DNA of 26,797 nucleotides from a virus. Both the position numbers and the translations under genes were made by a program. Location: the IMG/VR virus record IMGVR_UViG_3300042549_003384, positions 1 to 26,797 of that record. One strand, 5' to 3'. Shown one piece after another: positions 14,966 to 23,400 of this stretch. The first letter of the stretch is position 1, and each line of letters starts with the position of its first letter. Below the pieces are notes generated by a model, which saw only the letters and a list, made by a program, of their open reading frames with translations, made no database searches and was not told where the DNA came from.

Positions 14966-16234
14966 TTAGAATGTGCCTCCGTCAAGCATAGCAAATGATG
15001 GAACACCGGTTGCGTCTGACTGTAATACTTGTCCTTCAAGAGTTGCAGCAGCGGTTACTTTAAGTGCGCCAGTGTTGTTACCGTATAGAATACCATTTGA
15101 GGTGAACGATGTTCTACCAGTGCCACCATAAGGAACTGTTACTGTATCAGCATTCCAAGTACCAACGGTTACTGTGCCAAGACCTGTAATGCCAGTATAT
15201 GATCCAGAAATTCTTGCAGATGCTACTGTACCAGTGGTCAAGAATGTGGCGTTTGCTGCCTGTGCTGTAGCAGAGTTTGCTAGTGCGAACGCCTGATTTG
15301 CATGAGTATGACCAGCATTGGCGTGAGCAAAACCAGCGTTAGCAACTGCATAAAGAATGTTACCAGTGGCATATGAGGCGTTAGCATGAGCAAAGGCGGC
15401 ATTGGTTACAGCATAACTAATATTACCGGTGGCATATGAAGCATTGGCATGTGCGTATGCGGCGTTAGATGTTCCAAATGCTGCGTTAGAATTATCATAA
15501 GATGACTTGATCCACAAGATGGCATTAGCACCACCAAGTGTTAGGTTACTGGTGATAAAGTCTGCATTAAGAGCAGCATTGACCATATTGTTGGCATAAG
15601 GAACAAACAGAGAGTTGTTACCCTGTAGTTCGATATCCAAACCTTGGAATAGGTAGTATTGTTTGGTTACATGATCTCTCACAAGACCGGTATGAACATT
15701 TGCTGTTGTTGCATTGGCATAGTTTGCAACAAAACCAATGTCTAATAGATCGGTGCCCGTATAGTTATTGGCAGCAAGATAGATTAGAGAGTCACCAACA
15801 ACCAAGTTGTTTGATGAAATTGTTGTTGCATTACCTGAAAAGTAAAGATTACCAGTGATAGATAAATCACCAGTGATTGTTCCGCCAGTGAGTTTGTTTA
15901 AATACGTTGTCTGTGAATATGTATTCAGAGAGTTGGCATAACTGAAACCTGCATTGGCATGAGCAAAAGCAGCATTGGCAACATCAAATATTGTATTTGA
16001 GTGAGTGTAAACTGAATTGGTTCTACTAAATGCTGAGTTTGTTAGATCAAAGATTGTATTTGAATTATCTAGAAAGAACTTACCACCAATAGCAACTACG
16101 CCTAGACCGTCTGAGGTACCAATAAATAGTTTACCAGACTGATAAGAATATGCGAGTTCGGCAGCGGAAAGAGAACCATCGGTTGGAACCGCTGTAGAAC
16201 TTGATCTTTTAATTTGGATTACTGTGTTGGCCAT
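14966..16234 (-). CDS. Tail fibre protein without chaperone domain
   Basis: This 422-residue protein has an anchor domain at residues 1-50 (MANTVIQIKRSSSTAVP, then ELAYSYQSGKLFIGTSDG), 7 heptads with Asn at residues 59-101, and a beta domain at about 117-215 (GDLSITGNLYFSG, NNLVVGDSLIYLAANN, DIGFVANYANA, HTGLVRDHVTKQYYLF) that is widespread in phage fibres. A second block of 11 Asn heptads spans 250-320, and a C-terminal domain contains the fibre motif TVPYGGTGRTSFTSNGILYG before ending in LDGGTF. There is no S74 domain, so folding must rely on another helper or on the tip itself. The gene follows the second endonuclease gene; GGAG in the last endonuclease codons is the likely RBS. Confidence 0.88.
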   Translation of the reverse strand: MANTVIQIKRSSSTAVPTDGSLSAAELAYSYQSGKLFIGTSDGLGVVAIGGKFFLDNSNTIFDLTNSAFSRTNSVYTHSNTIFDVANAAFAHANAGFSYANSLNTYSQTTYLNKLTGGTITGDLSITGNLYFSGNATTISSNNLVVGDSLIYLAANNYTGTDLLDIGFVANYANATTANVHTGLVRDHVTKQYYLFQGLDIELQGNNSLFVPYANNMVNAALNADFITSNLTLGGANAILWIKSSYDNSNAAFGTSNAAYAHANASYATGNISYAVTNAAFAHANASYATGNILYAVANAGFAHANAGHTHANQAFALANSATAQAANATFLTTGTVASARISGSYTGITGLGTVTVGTWNADTVTVPYGGTGRTSFTSNGILYGNNTGALKVTAAATLEGQVLQSDATGVPSFAMLDGGTF

Positions 16235-16243
16235 AGTTGAAGA

Positions 16244-16822
16244 TTACTCCGTTGATTTAATCCATCTTAATTTATTTATTCGTTTCATATTTTCACTTCT
16301 GATCCGTCTAACTTCCTCTGTAACACCATTTTTCATAGCAACTTTAACTCGTTTAACGTAATCTTCATCTTGCCACAATTCTAATGATTTTTTTCTTCTT
16401 AGTTCTTTTTGTTCTGGATTCTCAAACTGTTTCTTGTTTGCTTTTCTTATCTTATCTTTAAATTCATCACTTCTTATTTTACCTTGGTTACTTTCTGAAA
16501 TTTTACGTTTAGTTTCTTCGGAATGATTGTAACCTTTAGTAGAAGGTGTGGTTGCTTTTAAAGTTTTATTATAGTACCTTATGTTTACTTGATCAGGATT
16601 TATCATATTAAGCCATCTTTGTTCTTCTTTTATTAATGCTTCTTTGTCATAAACACGGGATATTATACGTCTCTTAAAATCTTTTGGGCGTCTTTTGAAA
16701 GCCTCTCTCATTGAATTTGAGGAACAAACGTAACCATCATCTTCTGTTCCCCAATGTCTTCCAACATAAAATTTTATATTCTTTTTATCAAACCATATAT
16801 AAATGAATCCAAACTTTGTCAT
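16244..16822 (-). CDS. Free-standing GIY-YIG homing endonuclease
   Basis: I chose the ATG at 16822 (192 residues) rather than the upstream ATG at 16879 because GGAG lies 6 bases before it and the protein then begins MTKFGFIYIWFDKK, like its paralogue at 4753-5547. GIY-YIG signatures are FIY, FYVGRHWGTEDDGYVCSS, a basic REAFKRRPKDFKRR segment, the likely catalytic Glu in KEEQRW, and Asn in YYN. A NUMOD3-like segment follows (YNHSEETKRKISESNQGK) and then a Lys/Arg-rich C-terminus. It is shorter than the paralogue and lacks its FWWTDG-type end. It sits between the 77-residue gene and the 422-residue fibre, and its leader has the same CGATTTTACTAAATAC block and an RBS hairpin. Confidence 0.88.
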   Translation of the reverse strand: MTKFGFIYIWFDKKNIKFYVGRHWGTEDDGYVCSSNSMREAFKRRPKDFKRRIISRVYDKEALIKEEQRWLNMINPDQVNIRYYNKTLKATTPSTKGYNHSEETKRKISESNQGKIRSDEFKDKIRKANKKQFENPEQKELRRKKSLELWQDEDYVKRVKVAMKNGVTEEVRRIRSENMKRINKLRWIKSTE

Positions 16823-16824
16823 AT

Positions 16825-16846
16825 AATACTCCTGTTTTGAAGTATT
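16825..16846 (-). promoter_or_regulatory. RBS-sequestering hairpin of the second endonuclease gene
   Basis: AATACTTC, loop AAAACA, and GGAGTATT form an 8-bp stem with one G-U pair; the GGAG is the ribosome binding site for the ATG at 16822. The 5' arm overlaps the CTAAATA promoter candidate at 16843-16849, so a transcript initiated from that motif would lack the arm. Confidence 0.6.
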
Positions 16847-16849
16847 TAG
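16843..16849 (-). promoter_or_regulatory. Late-type promoter candidate (CTAAATA) of the second endonuclease gene
   Basis: It is part of the 16-base block CGATTTTACTAAATAC, identical to that before the other endonuclease gene. It lies in the gap after the 77-residue gene and overlaps the 5' arm of the hairpin. Confidence 0.5.
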
Positions 16850-16862
16850 TAAAATCGTGTTT

Positions 16863-17096
16863 TTAAAACTCTCCACCATTAATTGATGGCAATTCTTTAA
16901 CTACAAATTTTCCACTTGCCTCATCATAAACAATTGTTTCGTTGTTATCTAAACTTGTGGCATCAACATCGTTTAATTGTGCAAGATACTGTGCCGATCC
17001 ACCTTTACCGATTAGTCCAACAGATTTTATTTGTGATTCTTGTTGAACGTTTATTGATATTCTGTTTTTAGGTTGAGTTGTAACCTTGATAGACAT
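16863..17096 (-). CDS. Small probable virion protein
   Basis: The middle of this 77-residue protein (YLAQLNDVDATSLDNNETIV, then YDEASGKFVVKELPSI) has the pattern L-x-D-V-D...L-x-Y-x-x-x-x-x-K-F/W found in many phage fibre-associated proteins, where it recurs as a short beta module. It ends in INGGEF, similar to the LDGGTF end of the 422-residue fibre downstream. It begins 7 bases after the 114-residue gene. A fibre connector or adaptor is a reasonable guess but not shown. Confidence 0.7.
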   Translation of the reverse strand: MSIKVTTQPKNRISINVQQESQIKSVGLIGKGGSAQYLAQLNDVDATSLDNNETIVYDEASGKFVVKELPSINGGEF

Positions 17097-17103
17097 ACTT
17101 TTC

Positions 17104-17448
17104 CTATCTTGTTATGCCGTGAGTTACATAAACCATACCTTCAATCAATCTTAGTGTTTCATTCATGTTACCGGGATTTACAGTCTTAACATCAAAGAAG
17201 TAACTACCAGGTCTTAAATTACTAGTATTAGATGCAGTCATTGATAATTGTATTTTACCATTTGCTGCATCTGGAATTGAACAAGTCAAGTTTGCGGAAG
17301 CATTGACTGATAAAAGAGAACGTCTTAACTGACTGGTTACAACATAACCATCAGTGTTTTGAGGTAAATTTGAATCATCGTCGTTTAGTTCAATAACAAC
17401 ATCAAAATCTGCACCTTTATCTATGTAAAGTTCTACATATTCGGTCAT
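17104..17448 (-). CDS. Small beta-sandwich-like virion protein
   Basis: This 114-residue protein has the arrangement of a phage structural family: a start like YVELYIDKGADFDVVIELND, a central SQLRRSLLSVNASANLTCSI, IQLSMTASNTSNLRPGSYFF near residues 69-88, and an end of LRLIEGMVYVTHGITR. Related proteins in other phages resemble the N-terminal Ig-like domain of baseplate upper proteins, but the assignment here is by pattern only. Its ATG overlaps the stop of the 549-residue fibre gene by one base (TAATG), indicating coupled translation, and the 77-residue gene follows within 7 bases. Confidence 0.75.
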   Translation of the reverse strand: MTEYVELYIDKGADFDVVIELNDDDSNLPQNTDGYVVTSQLRRSLLSVNASANLTCSIPDAANGKIQLSMTASNTSNLRPGSYFFDVKTVNPGNMNETLRLIEGMVYVTHGITR

Positions 17449-19097
17449 TACTTTTCTTCCAACTCTTTGACTCTAGCGTTAAGTTCTTTTACCGCTTCAA
17501 TAAGAAATGCAATGATACCGTCATAGTTAACTGACTTCTTATTATTTATCTGTTCTACAAGTTCCGGAATAACTTTCTCGATGTCTTGTGCCAAAACACC
17601 GTAAGACTTTTTACCGTTATTCTTCCATGTGAAACTGTATCCATAAATTCCATCAATTTTCTGTAGTGAATCTTGAATTACTGTAACATTATCTTTATAC
17701 TGAGCATCTGATAGTGAGTTAAAGTGTGTGGCAGTAACAGTTCCTGTATTTGGATTGAATGTCAAACTTTGGGTTGCTACGTTTATGAAACCAATAGAAT
17801 TGTTTGTTGCACCTGTAAATGTGATATAGAAGTTATTACTGTTATTTGCATTTTCATTGGTAATACCAAGAGCATTGTTTGCAAGAGAGTAGATAGTATT
17901 AACACGTTCAAACACAGTATTTGAATTAAAATATGCCCAGTTAGCTGTGTTGGAGACAACATTTGAATATGCATAGACAGCATTGGCATGAGCAAAAGCG
18001 GAATTGGTTAGTGTATAATTAATGTTCTGAGTAGCATAACCACTATTGGCATGAGCAAAAGCAACATTTGTTAATGTGTAATTGATATTTTGTGTGGCGT
18101 AAGATGCATTGGCATGAGCATAGGATGCATTTGATGATATGTAAACAGCATTAGCATGGGCAAAACCAGCATTAGAAGTATTAGCCACGACATTAGCAAA
18201 TGCATATACAGCATTAGCATGAACAAATCCTGAGTTGGATGTATTCGCTACAACATTGGCAAAGGCATATACAGCATTAGCATGGACAAAACCAGCATTG
18301 GAAGTATTGGCTACTACATTGGCAAAGGCAAAAGACGCATTAATCAGAGCATATTGAATGTTACCAGTAGCATATGCGGAATTGGCATGAGCAAAGGCAG
18401 CATTAGCATCGCCATGAATACTATTAGCAGTTGTGTAAACAGCATTAACTCTAGTAAAAGCGGAATTTGTAAGAGTATAATTGATATTACCAGTAGCATA
18501 TGCGGAATTGGCGTGTGCGTATCCTGCATTTGAGGTATTAGCCACAACATTAGCAAAGGCATAAGCAGCATTGGCATGAGTGAATGCCGAATTGGTTAAA
18601 GTATAGTTGATGTTTTGAGTAGCATAACCACTATTAGCATGAGCAAAAGCAGCATTGGTTACAGCATAGCTAACATTACCAGTGGCATATGAAGCATTAG
18701 CATGAGCAAAAGATGCTACAACATTTGTTTGAACACCATATGCAAATATGTTTACGGTGTTAGCAAATGAGAATGATGCCACTGCATTGGCATTAACACT
18801 ATTTGCGTAATCATAAACACTGTTAGAAAATGTATAGACGTTACCTGAATATCTTTGAACTTTGTTTACAGAGTTGGCTGAAGCAATAGCAACGTTAGAT
18901 GTATCTCCTACTGGATCAGTAGAGAATGCTAAATCAAAGAATACGTTCTGTCCTGCTTGAAATCTAGGACTAACTGTAAGTGCAGCACTGTTGGAAGTAA
19001 AGTAAGCAAGATTATTTCCGTATGCAACAATTAACTGATTAGTTTTAGTTCTCCACTCGTCAAATGTATCCGTGAGTTCTACGTTTGCTATTGTCAT
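17448..19097 (-). CDS. Long Asn-heptad tail fibre with S74 chaperone
   Basis: The N-terminus of this 549-residue protein contains TFDEWRTKTNQLIVAYGNNL (residues 11-30), a segment typical of T4-like fibre or collar proteins. From residue 92 the chain is heptad-repetitive; between residues 134 and 421 Asn occurs at every seventh position, 42 times without a gap, with Tyr or Phe usually three residues later (pattern xYAxxNA). A beta segment (YITFTGATNNSIGFINVATQ) leads to an 87-residue S74 chaperone beginning SDAQYKDNV: Ser463 is the expected self-cleavage residue and Lys468 follows five residues later. SFTWKNNGKKSYGVLAQDIE and a terminal coiled coil (AVKELNARVKELEEK) complete it. The gene abuts the 72-residue gene upstream, and a TATAAATA lies inside that gene. 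Confidence 0.9.
   Translation of the reverse strand: MTIANVELTDTFDEWRTKTNQLIVAYGNNLAYFTSNSAALTVSPRFQAGQNVFFDLAFSTDPVGDTSNVAIASANSVNKVQRYSGNVYTFSNSVYDYANSVNANAVASFSFANTVNIFAYGVQTNVVASFAHANASYATGNVSYAVTNAAFAHANSGYATQNINYTLTNSAFTHANAAYAFANVVANTSNAGYAHANSAYATGNINYTLTNSAFTRVNAVYTTANSIHGDANAAFAHANSAYATGNIQYALINASFAFANVVANTSNAGFVHANAVYAFANVVANTSNSGFVHANAVYAFANVVANTSNAGFAHANAVYISSNASYAHANASYATQNINYTLTNVAFAHANSGYATQNINYTLTNSAFAHANAVYAYSNVVSNTANWAYFNSNTVFERVNTIYSLANNALGITNENANNSNNFYITFTGATNNSIGFINVATQSLTFNPNTGTVTATHFNSLSDAQYKDNVTVIQDSLQKIDGIYGYSFTWKNNGKKSYGVLAQDIEKVIPELVEQINNKKSVNYDGIIAFLIEAVKELNARVKELEEK
17835..18698 (-). repeat. 42 uninterrupted Asn heptads (21-base coding repeat)
   Basis: This block encodes residues 134-421 of the 549-residue fibre. 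Longer DNA repeats of several heptads (for example units encoding YATGNINYTLTNSAF and AFANVVANTSNAGF) recur within it, and similar units occur in the 422-residue fibre at about 15270-15490. Confidence 0.9.
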
Positions 19098-19316
19098 TTA
19101 CTTTACTAGCCCTTTTAATAGTTCTTTAATCTCCGAGATATCATTTTTAAGAGTATCGATTTCGTTTATCATAACTTCTAATCTATGTTCTTTTAGTTTT
19201 CTTTTCTTATAAGCATCCAATGCCTCATTATCTTTATTTATAAGAATGCCGTCACAAGATTTATAAAAACCTGGTGCTTCCGTCTTGTGCATAATCTCAG
19301 GACTTTTTTGCGACAT
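19098..19316 (-). CDS. Small coiled-coil protein, conserved type in T4-like phages
   Basis: This 72-residue protein has a short N-terminal segment (APGFYKSCDGILINKDNEAL) followed by a charged helix with leucine heptads to the end (EVMINEIDTLKNDISEIKEL). Small proteins with an INxDNEAxxAYKxRK pattern followed by a coiled coil are common in T4-like marine phages; I know no function. The start overlaps the 3' end of the methyltransferase gene by 20 bases, and its stop abuts the ATG of the long fibre. Confidence 0.75.
   Translation of the reverse strand: MSQKSPEIMHKTEAPGFYKSCDGILINKDNEALDAYKKRKLKEHRLEVMINEIDTLKNDISEIKELLKGLVK
19235..19242 (-). promoter_or_regulatory. T4-type late promoter candidate (TATAAATA), intragenic
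   Basis: An exact late-promoter core lies inside the 72-residue gene, 138 bases before the ATG of the 549-residue fibre. It could give the fibre cluster its own late transcript. Its position within a coding sequence lowers confidence. Confidence 0.4.
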
Positions 19317-20400
19317 AATCTTCCTCTACGTAACCTTTTCTATACCAGAATGGGTTTCTGGAGATTCGTTGCATATCCATAATCTCAGATACCCTAAACT
19401 CATCAATCTCTCTATTGATAGATAAAAAGTGTTTTGCATTTTTACTAATTTTTTTCGCATACTCTTCGGCATTTGCACGACCAAACTGAGTTAGACCATC
19501 ACAGTTAATAACCAAGTCATAATTACCGTCAAATTCTTCTGGTGAAATCAGACTGACATTATGATCAGGTAGATTTGTATCTAGAAAAAACTTGGCACTG
19601 GTAGATACGGTAGGAAGATCAATCATAGTTAGATTTTTATAACCCATTTTATGAAGATAATATTCTAAGTATCCTACTCCGCCACCAACATTAGCAATTT
19701 TGATTTCTTTTTTATTCCAATATGTTTCTGAAATACGCAATGCAATACCTAACGCCATGATATCACGATCACTGTATAACCCATGATGCTCTGTTAGTAT
19801 GCCAAAATGCTTTCCTTGATACTTTGGAGCAGATACATCAATGTCCATCGATTCTTCAAGCATATCAAGATATTTGTCAGGACTTACAGCATAGTGTTTA
19901 AGATAACTCATATCATGTTGATATTGTTCAGGACTAAATGTGCTGATTATACCAACAGCCTCAAACAAAGTAATAAACTTATCATAGATACCAAAACCAG
20001 TGTTTGACTGAATCTCGTCCTTATTTTCAACTAGACGATTATACAACCACTCACCTTGTGCTGTTCCATGACACAGTGGTTTGGCAAACATATTACTAAG
20101 ATACTGATATAGCATATCATAGTTTCTTAGTTCAAGATATTCAACAAACTCGGCATGTGTAGGAATAATACCACCCCAAATAATGCCACCTGCCTCAAGG
20201 TTTTCGTTTTTCATTCTTTGTTCAAAGTAGTCACATACATCTTCAAGAATCTTATCATCTCTCTTAGGACTTAATCCCCACCCGATTTCAAAACCACCTT
20301 CAACCGGTGGGTGAGTAATCATGAGGAAACCGTTGAAATAATTCGACGGTAACCTCACTGGCCAAGACATCATCTTCAGTTCTTTTTGCGCTTTTTCCAT
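19297..20400 (-). CDS. SAM-dependent methyltransferase, sugar O-methyltransferase-like
   Basis: The start at 20400 gives 367 residues; it is preferred over the ATG at 20415 because AAAGGTG precedes it at suitable spacing. The C-terminal half has a Rossmann methyltransferase core: IKIANVGGGVGYLEYYL at about residues 233-249 (motif I), MIDLPTVS about 15 residues later (acidic residue after strand 2), and YDLVINCDGL (motif near strand 4). The GGGxGYL...IDLP arrangement, with a long helical N-terminal region, is typical of proteins annotated as putative sugar O-methyltransferases. It lies directly behind the DUF4815 gene, with the glycosyltransferase 6 kb further on, so surface-glycan modification is a plausible role. 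The substrate is unknown. Confidence 0.75.
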   Translation of the reverse strand: MEKAQKELKMMSWPVRLPSNYFNGFLMITHPPVEGGFEIGWGLSPKRDDKILEDVCDYFEQRMKNENLEAGGIIWGGIIPTHAEFVEYLELRNYDMLYQYLSNMFAKPLCHGTAQGEWLYNRLVENKDEIQSNTGFGIYDKFITLFEAVGIISTFSPEQYQHDMSYLKHYAVSPDKYLDMLEESMDIDVSAPKYQGKHFGILTEHHGLYSDRDIMALGIALRISETYWNKKEIKIANVGGGVGYLEYYLHKMGYKNLTMIDLPTVSTSAKFFLDTNLPDHNVSLISPEEFDGNYDLVINCDGLTQFGRANAEEYAKKISKNAKHFLSINREIDEFRVSEIMDMQRISRNPFWYRKGYVEEDYVAKKS

Positions 20401-20416
20401 ATTAACACCTTTCATA

Positions 20417-23400
20417 TTAAATCTGCATCGCCATTGCTCTTAGGTCTGCCACTCTTGGAACAACGGCAGAGTTTGTTGAAGTTAGAACAATCTTTACAGT
20501 GAAATACTTATAACTTGTAAATATTGTTCCGTTTGACTCATACTGAAATTCACCAATGTTACCTGTCTTTAGAGTAGGAGAGAATGTGAATGAGAACTCT
20601 CTGAAGTCCAGTCTATTAACAACAGAAGAATATAGATTGTCACCGTTAGATTCTTTTATCAGTTCAATCCAATTCTTGTTTTCGATAGGATCAGGATCAT
20701 TTGCATTCTTGACCTTAACATAAACTTTAACATTTGTTCCTGGTGGTCTGTATGCTGTTAGATAAACCTTGATATCTTCCGCATCTTGACCATCAGCAAG
20801 AGTAACTGTCTGTGATATATATTTATTGATGGCGTTTCCGCCTGATTTACCATCTTCACCTGATGTATCGTTATTGATAATATTATCAATTATGATAGAA
20901 TGTGTAGCATCAAGATCAAGAATAGGTGTAACATACTCAGAAAGGTTTGTCATTGTAACTCTAACTTGATTTGATGGAATACCACCTAGAGAGTTCAATT
21001 CATCTGATCTTGAATAGATAACCTTATCATTTGGCCAATAGTATGTTTCTGATTCTACAATTGGAGTCCAAGAACCAAGTGTAGTAGAATTATTTGAAAC
21101 AGTGGCCATTTCATAGTTTAGATCAGTCTTCAAGAAGTCAAGAACTTTAGGTTCAAAACTTGTTGAGGAGTAAGGATAGTTCTCAATAGATGCAATATTT
21201 GCTGAATATTTGGATCCAGAACTAATATCTACAATCAGGTCATCAACTTTGAACCCGCCTGTTGAATTGATCATTTCAAAATATACATTTGGTGCGGTTT
21301 CATCACAATATGAAAGAACCGCAGTGTTATTGGCAACAGAACTTACAGAAGCACTAACCTTGAGATATGTGCTTCCATTGAAGGCATCAATTGTTTCTCC
21401 TGCTCTGAAGAATGTATTAGATACTCTAATCTGTGTTCCTGATGGAATTGACAATACCGTACCAATGGTACCTGAAGTCTTACCTCTAACAATATTACCA
21501 ACAGAGAATGATCCATTTGCACCTGTTAGAAGTAGAGTATCGCCTGTTGAGAAATAGTCGCCAACTAGATTTCTGAATGAAGATGAAGTGTTCTTCAAAT
21601 AGAACTTCTCAACTGGGTTATTTCCTAGAATAACGGTTGCAGAACCTGGTGTGAACTTAGCACGATATACCTTAATTGTAAGGTCAACATCCTGCACTGC
21701 TTCCCATTGCTTATTATTTGTTGTTGTAAAGAAAGTACCAGTCTTCATTCTGTCATTTACAGGATTACCGGTGTTTCTATCAATTTCACCCATTCTAGAA
21801 ATCCAAACATATGTATCTGGATCGACTGTCATGTATGATGGTGAAAATGTGTGAACAACGAACGCATATTCTTTACCATTCATCAAGAAGATAGGTGCAG
21901 AGAACTTAACTTGAACGGGGTTATTGGCACCGTTTGCAGATACAGGAATGTCTGCATTTTCAACGTAAACAACAGATCCTGGAACCTGTGAGTTAGTAAC
22001 ACGACCGCCATTGTCCATTTCACGAACTTCGAACCACATTCTGCGTGTAGCAGACTTGCGAGCAACGAAGACATCGAATCCGGTGCAGAATACACCTTCT
22101 TCATCTTGTGGTGCCTGAACCAATATAGAGTATGCGACACAGCAATTGTGAACAACATATCCTTCAACGATATAGGTATAGTTACCATCTAGTGATAGAT
22201 CGTGAACAATAAAGTTAGGATCGAAGTCACCCTTTACAGGAGCAACATCATCGTAAGCAACAAAACTATCAACTAGTTTATCGTTAATAATTTCATATGT
22301 CTTTAGATAATCGCCAGAGTCTAGTGACTTCTCACGGTTTTCACCAATAAGAACTTTGCCATTGTCTGTGCCTGGATCGTTGATGATAACCTCTGGTCTC
22401 CAAGTCTTATAACCAGTCTTAGTTAAGAACAAGTGATCGTCGGTTGTCCAGAAATTTGCACCCTTGAAGCGATACATATCACGCTTGCCGACTTCAATGG
22501 TCTTATTCTTGGTTACTGTATTAATAACACCATTATCACCAATGACCTTATCACCAACAACAATATCCTTGATGGCCTTCCATGTCATGTCGGCCATAAG
22601 CACTCTTGCTTCTGGATCGAAGCAGCAATGTGCCTTTGGTGGTGGAGGTGGTGACCAAGTGTTTGGTAGAACAATTTGAGTATTTGATGAAAACTGTTCT
22701 GAAATATCTTCTGATGTTTTTAGATATCCTTTGGTCGAATAAACAGTTCTTTGTAGAGTCTGTTTAGTACCGTCAGCAAAGAAGTAGTTTGATGCAATGG
22801 TTGATGCATCAGTTTCATCGGTAACATCAATTGGATTAGCCTGAGAACTATCCATAATAACAAGTCTTCTAGATCCTGTTCTGAACTTAGGAGCATCAGT
22901 AGCACCGCTAATCTGGAATCTGAAATATAGATCACCCGTATCTCTAACAATTAGAGGACTAATTGAATTGGCAATACCTGTTACAGGATCAGGAACAATG
23001 TAGGTAATGTTAACATTTGCTGTGGTGCTAACACCAGTTTCTACTCTTACATTACCAGTGTAGTTATTAGCATCTGGTGTAATTGGTTGATTATTAGCAG
23101 ATTCGTTATACTGCTTAAATGTAAGTGGTGTGCAATAGTTAGTTACATTGATACCATCAAACCATACACTCATCTTACTGAATGGCTTTAGACCTGTACC
23201 ATTAACAGTAATTATTTGAGGTCTGATATAAGGAACTATTGAAGATGAAATAACTTTATTTGAACCAGCAGCAGAATCAGAACTGATCTGAGCAAACCAG
23301 TTTTTACCCACTCTGGTGTTGTTATAGAGTGTTTCAATGGTAGCAGTTCCACCACCCTTTGAAGAAGTCCAGTTTTTGGCTGCTGCTTTTGCTTCATCGG

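Noticed and set aside
16273-16280. AATAAATA as a late promoter for the 422-residue fibre
   Set aside because: It lies in the last codons of the endonuclease gene, differs from both motif forms, and such strings are expected in AT-rich coding DNA.
16823-16879. Longer N-terminus for the second endonuclease (start at 16879)
   Set aside because: The extra 19 residues have no counterpart in the paralogue and overlap the end of the 77-residue gene and the promoter-hairpin leader; the ATG at 16822 has its own RBS.
22433-22679. Overlapping plus-strand open frames over the intein start
   Set aside because: They are antisense to a well supported domain and have no recognisable product.
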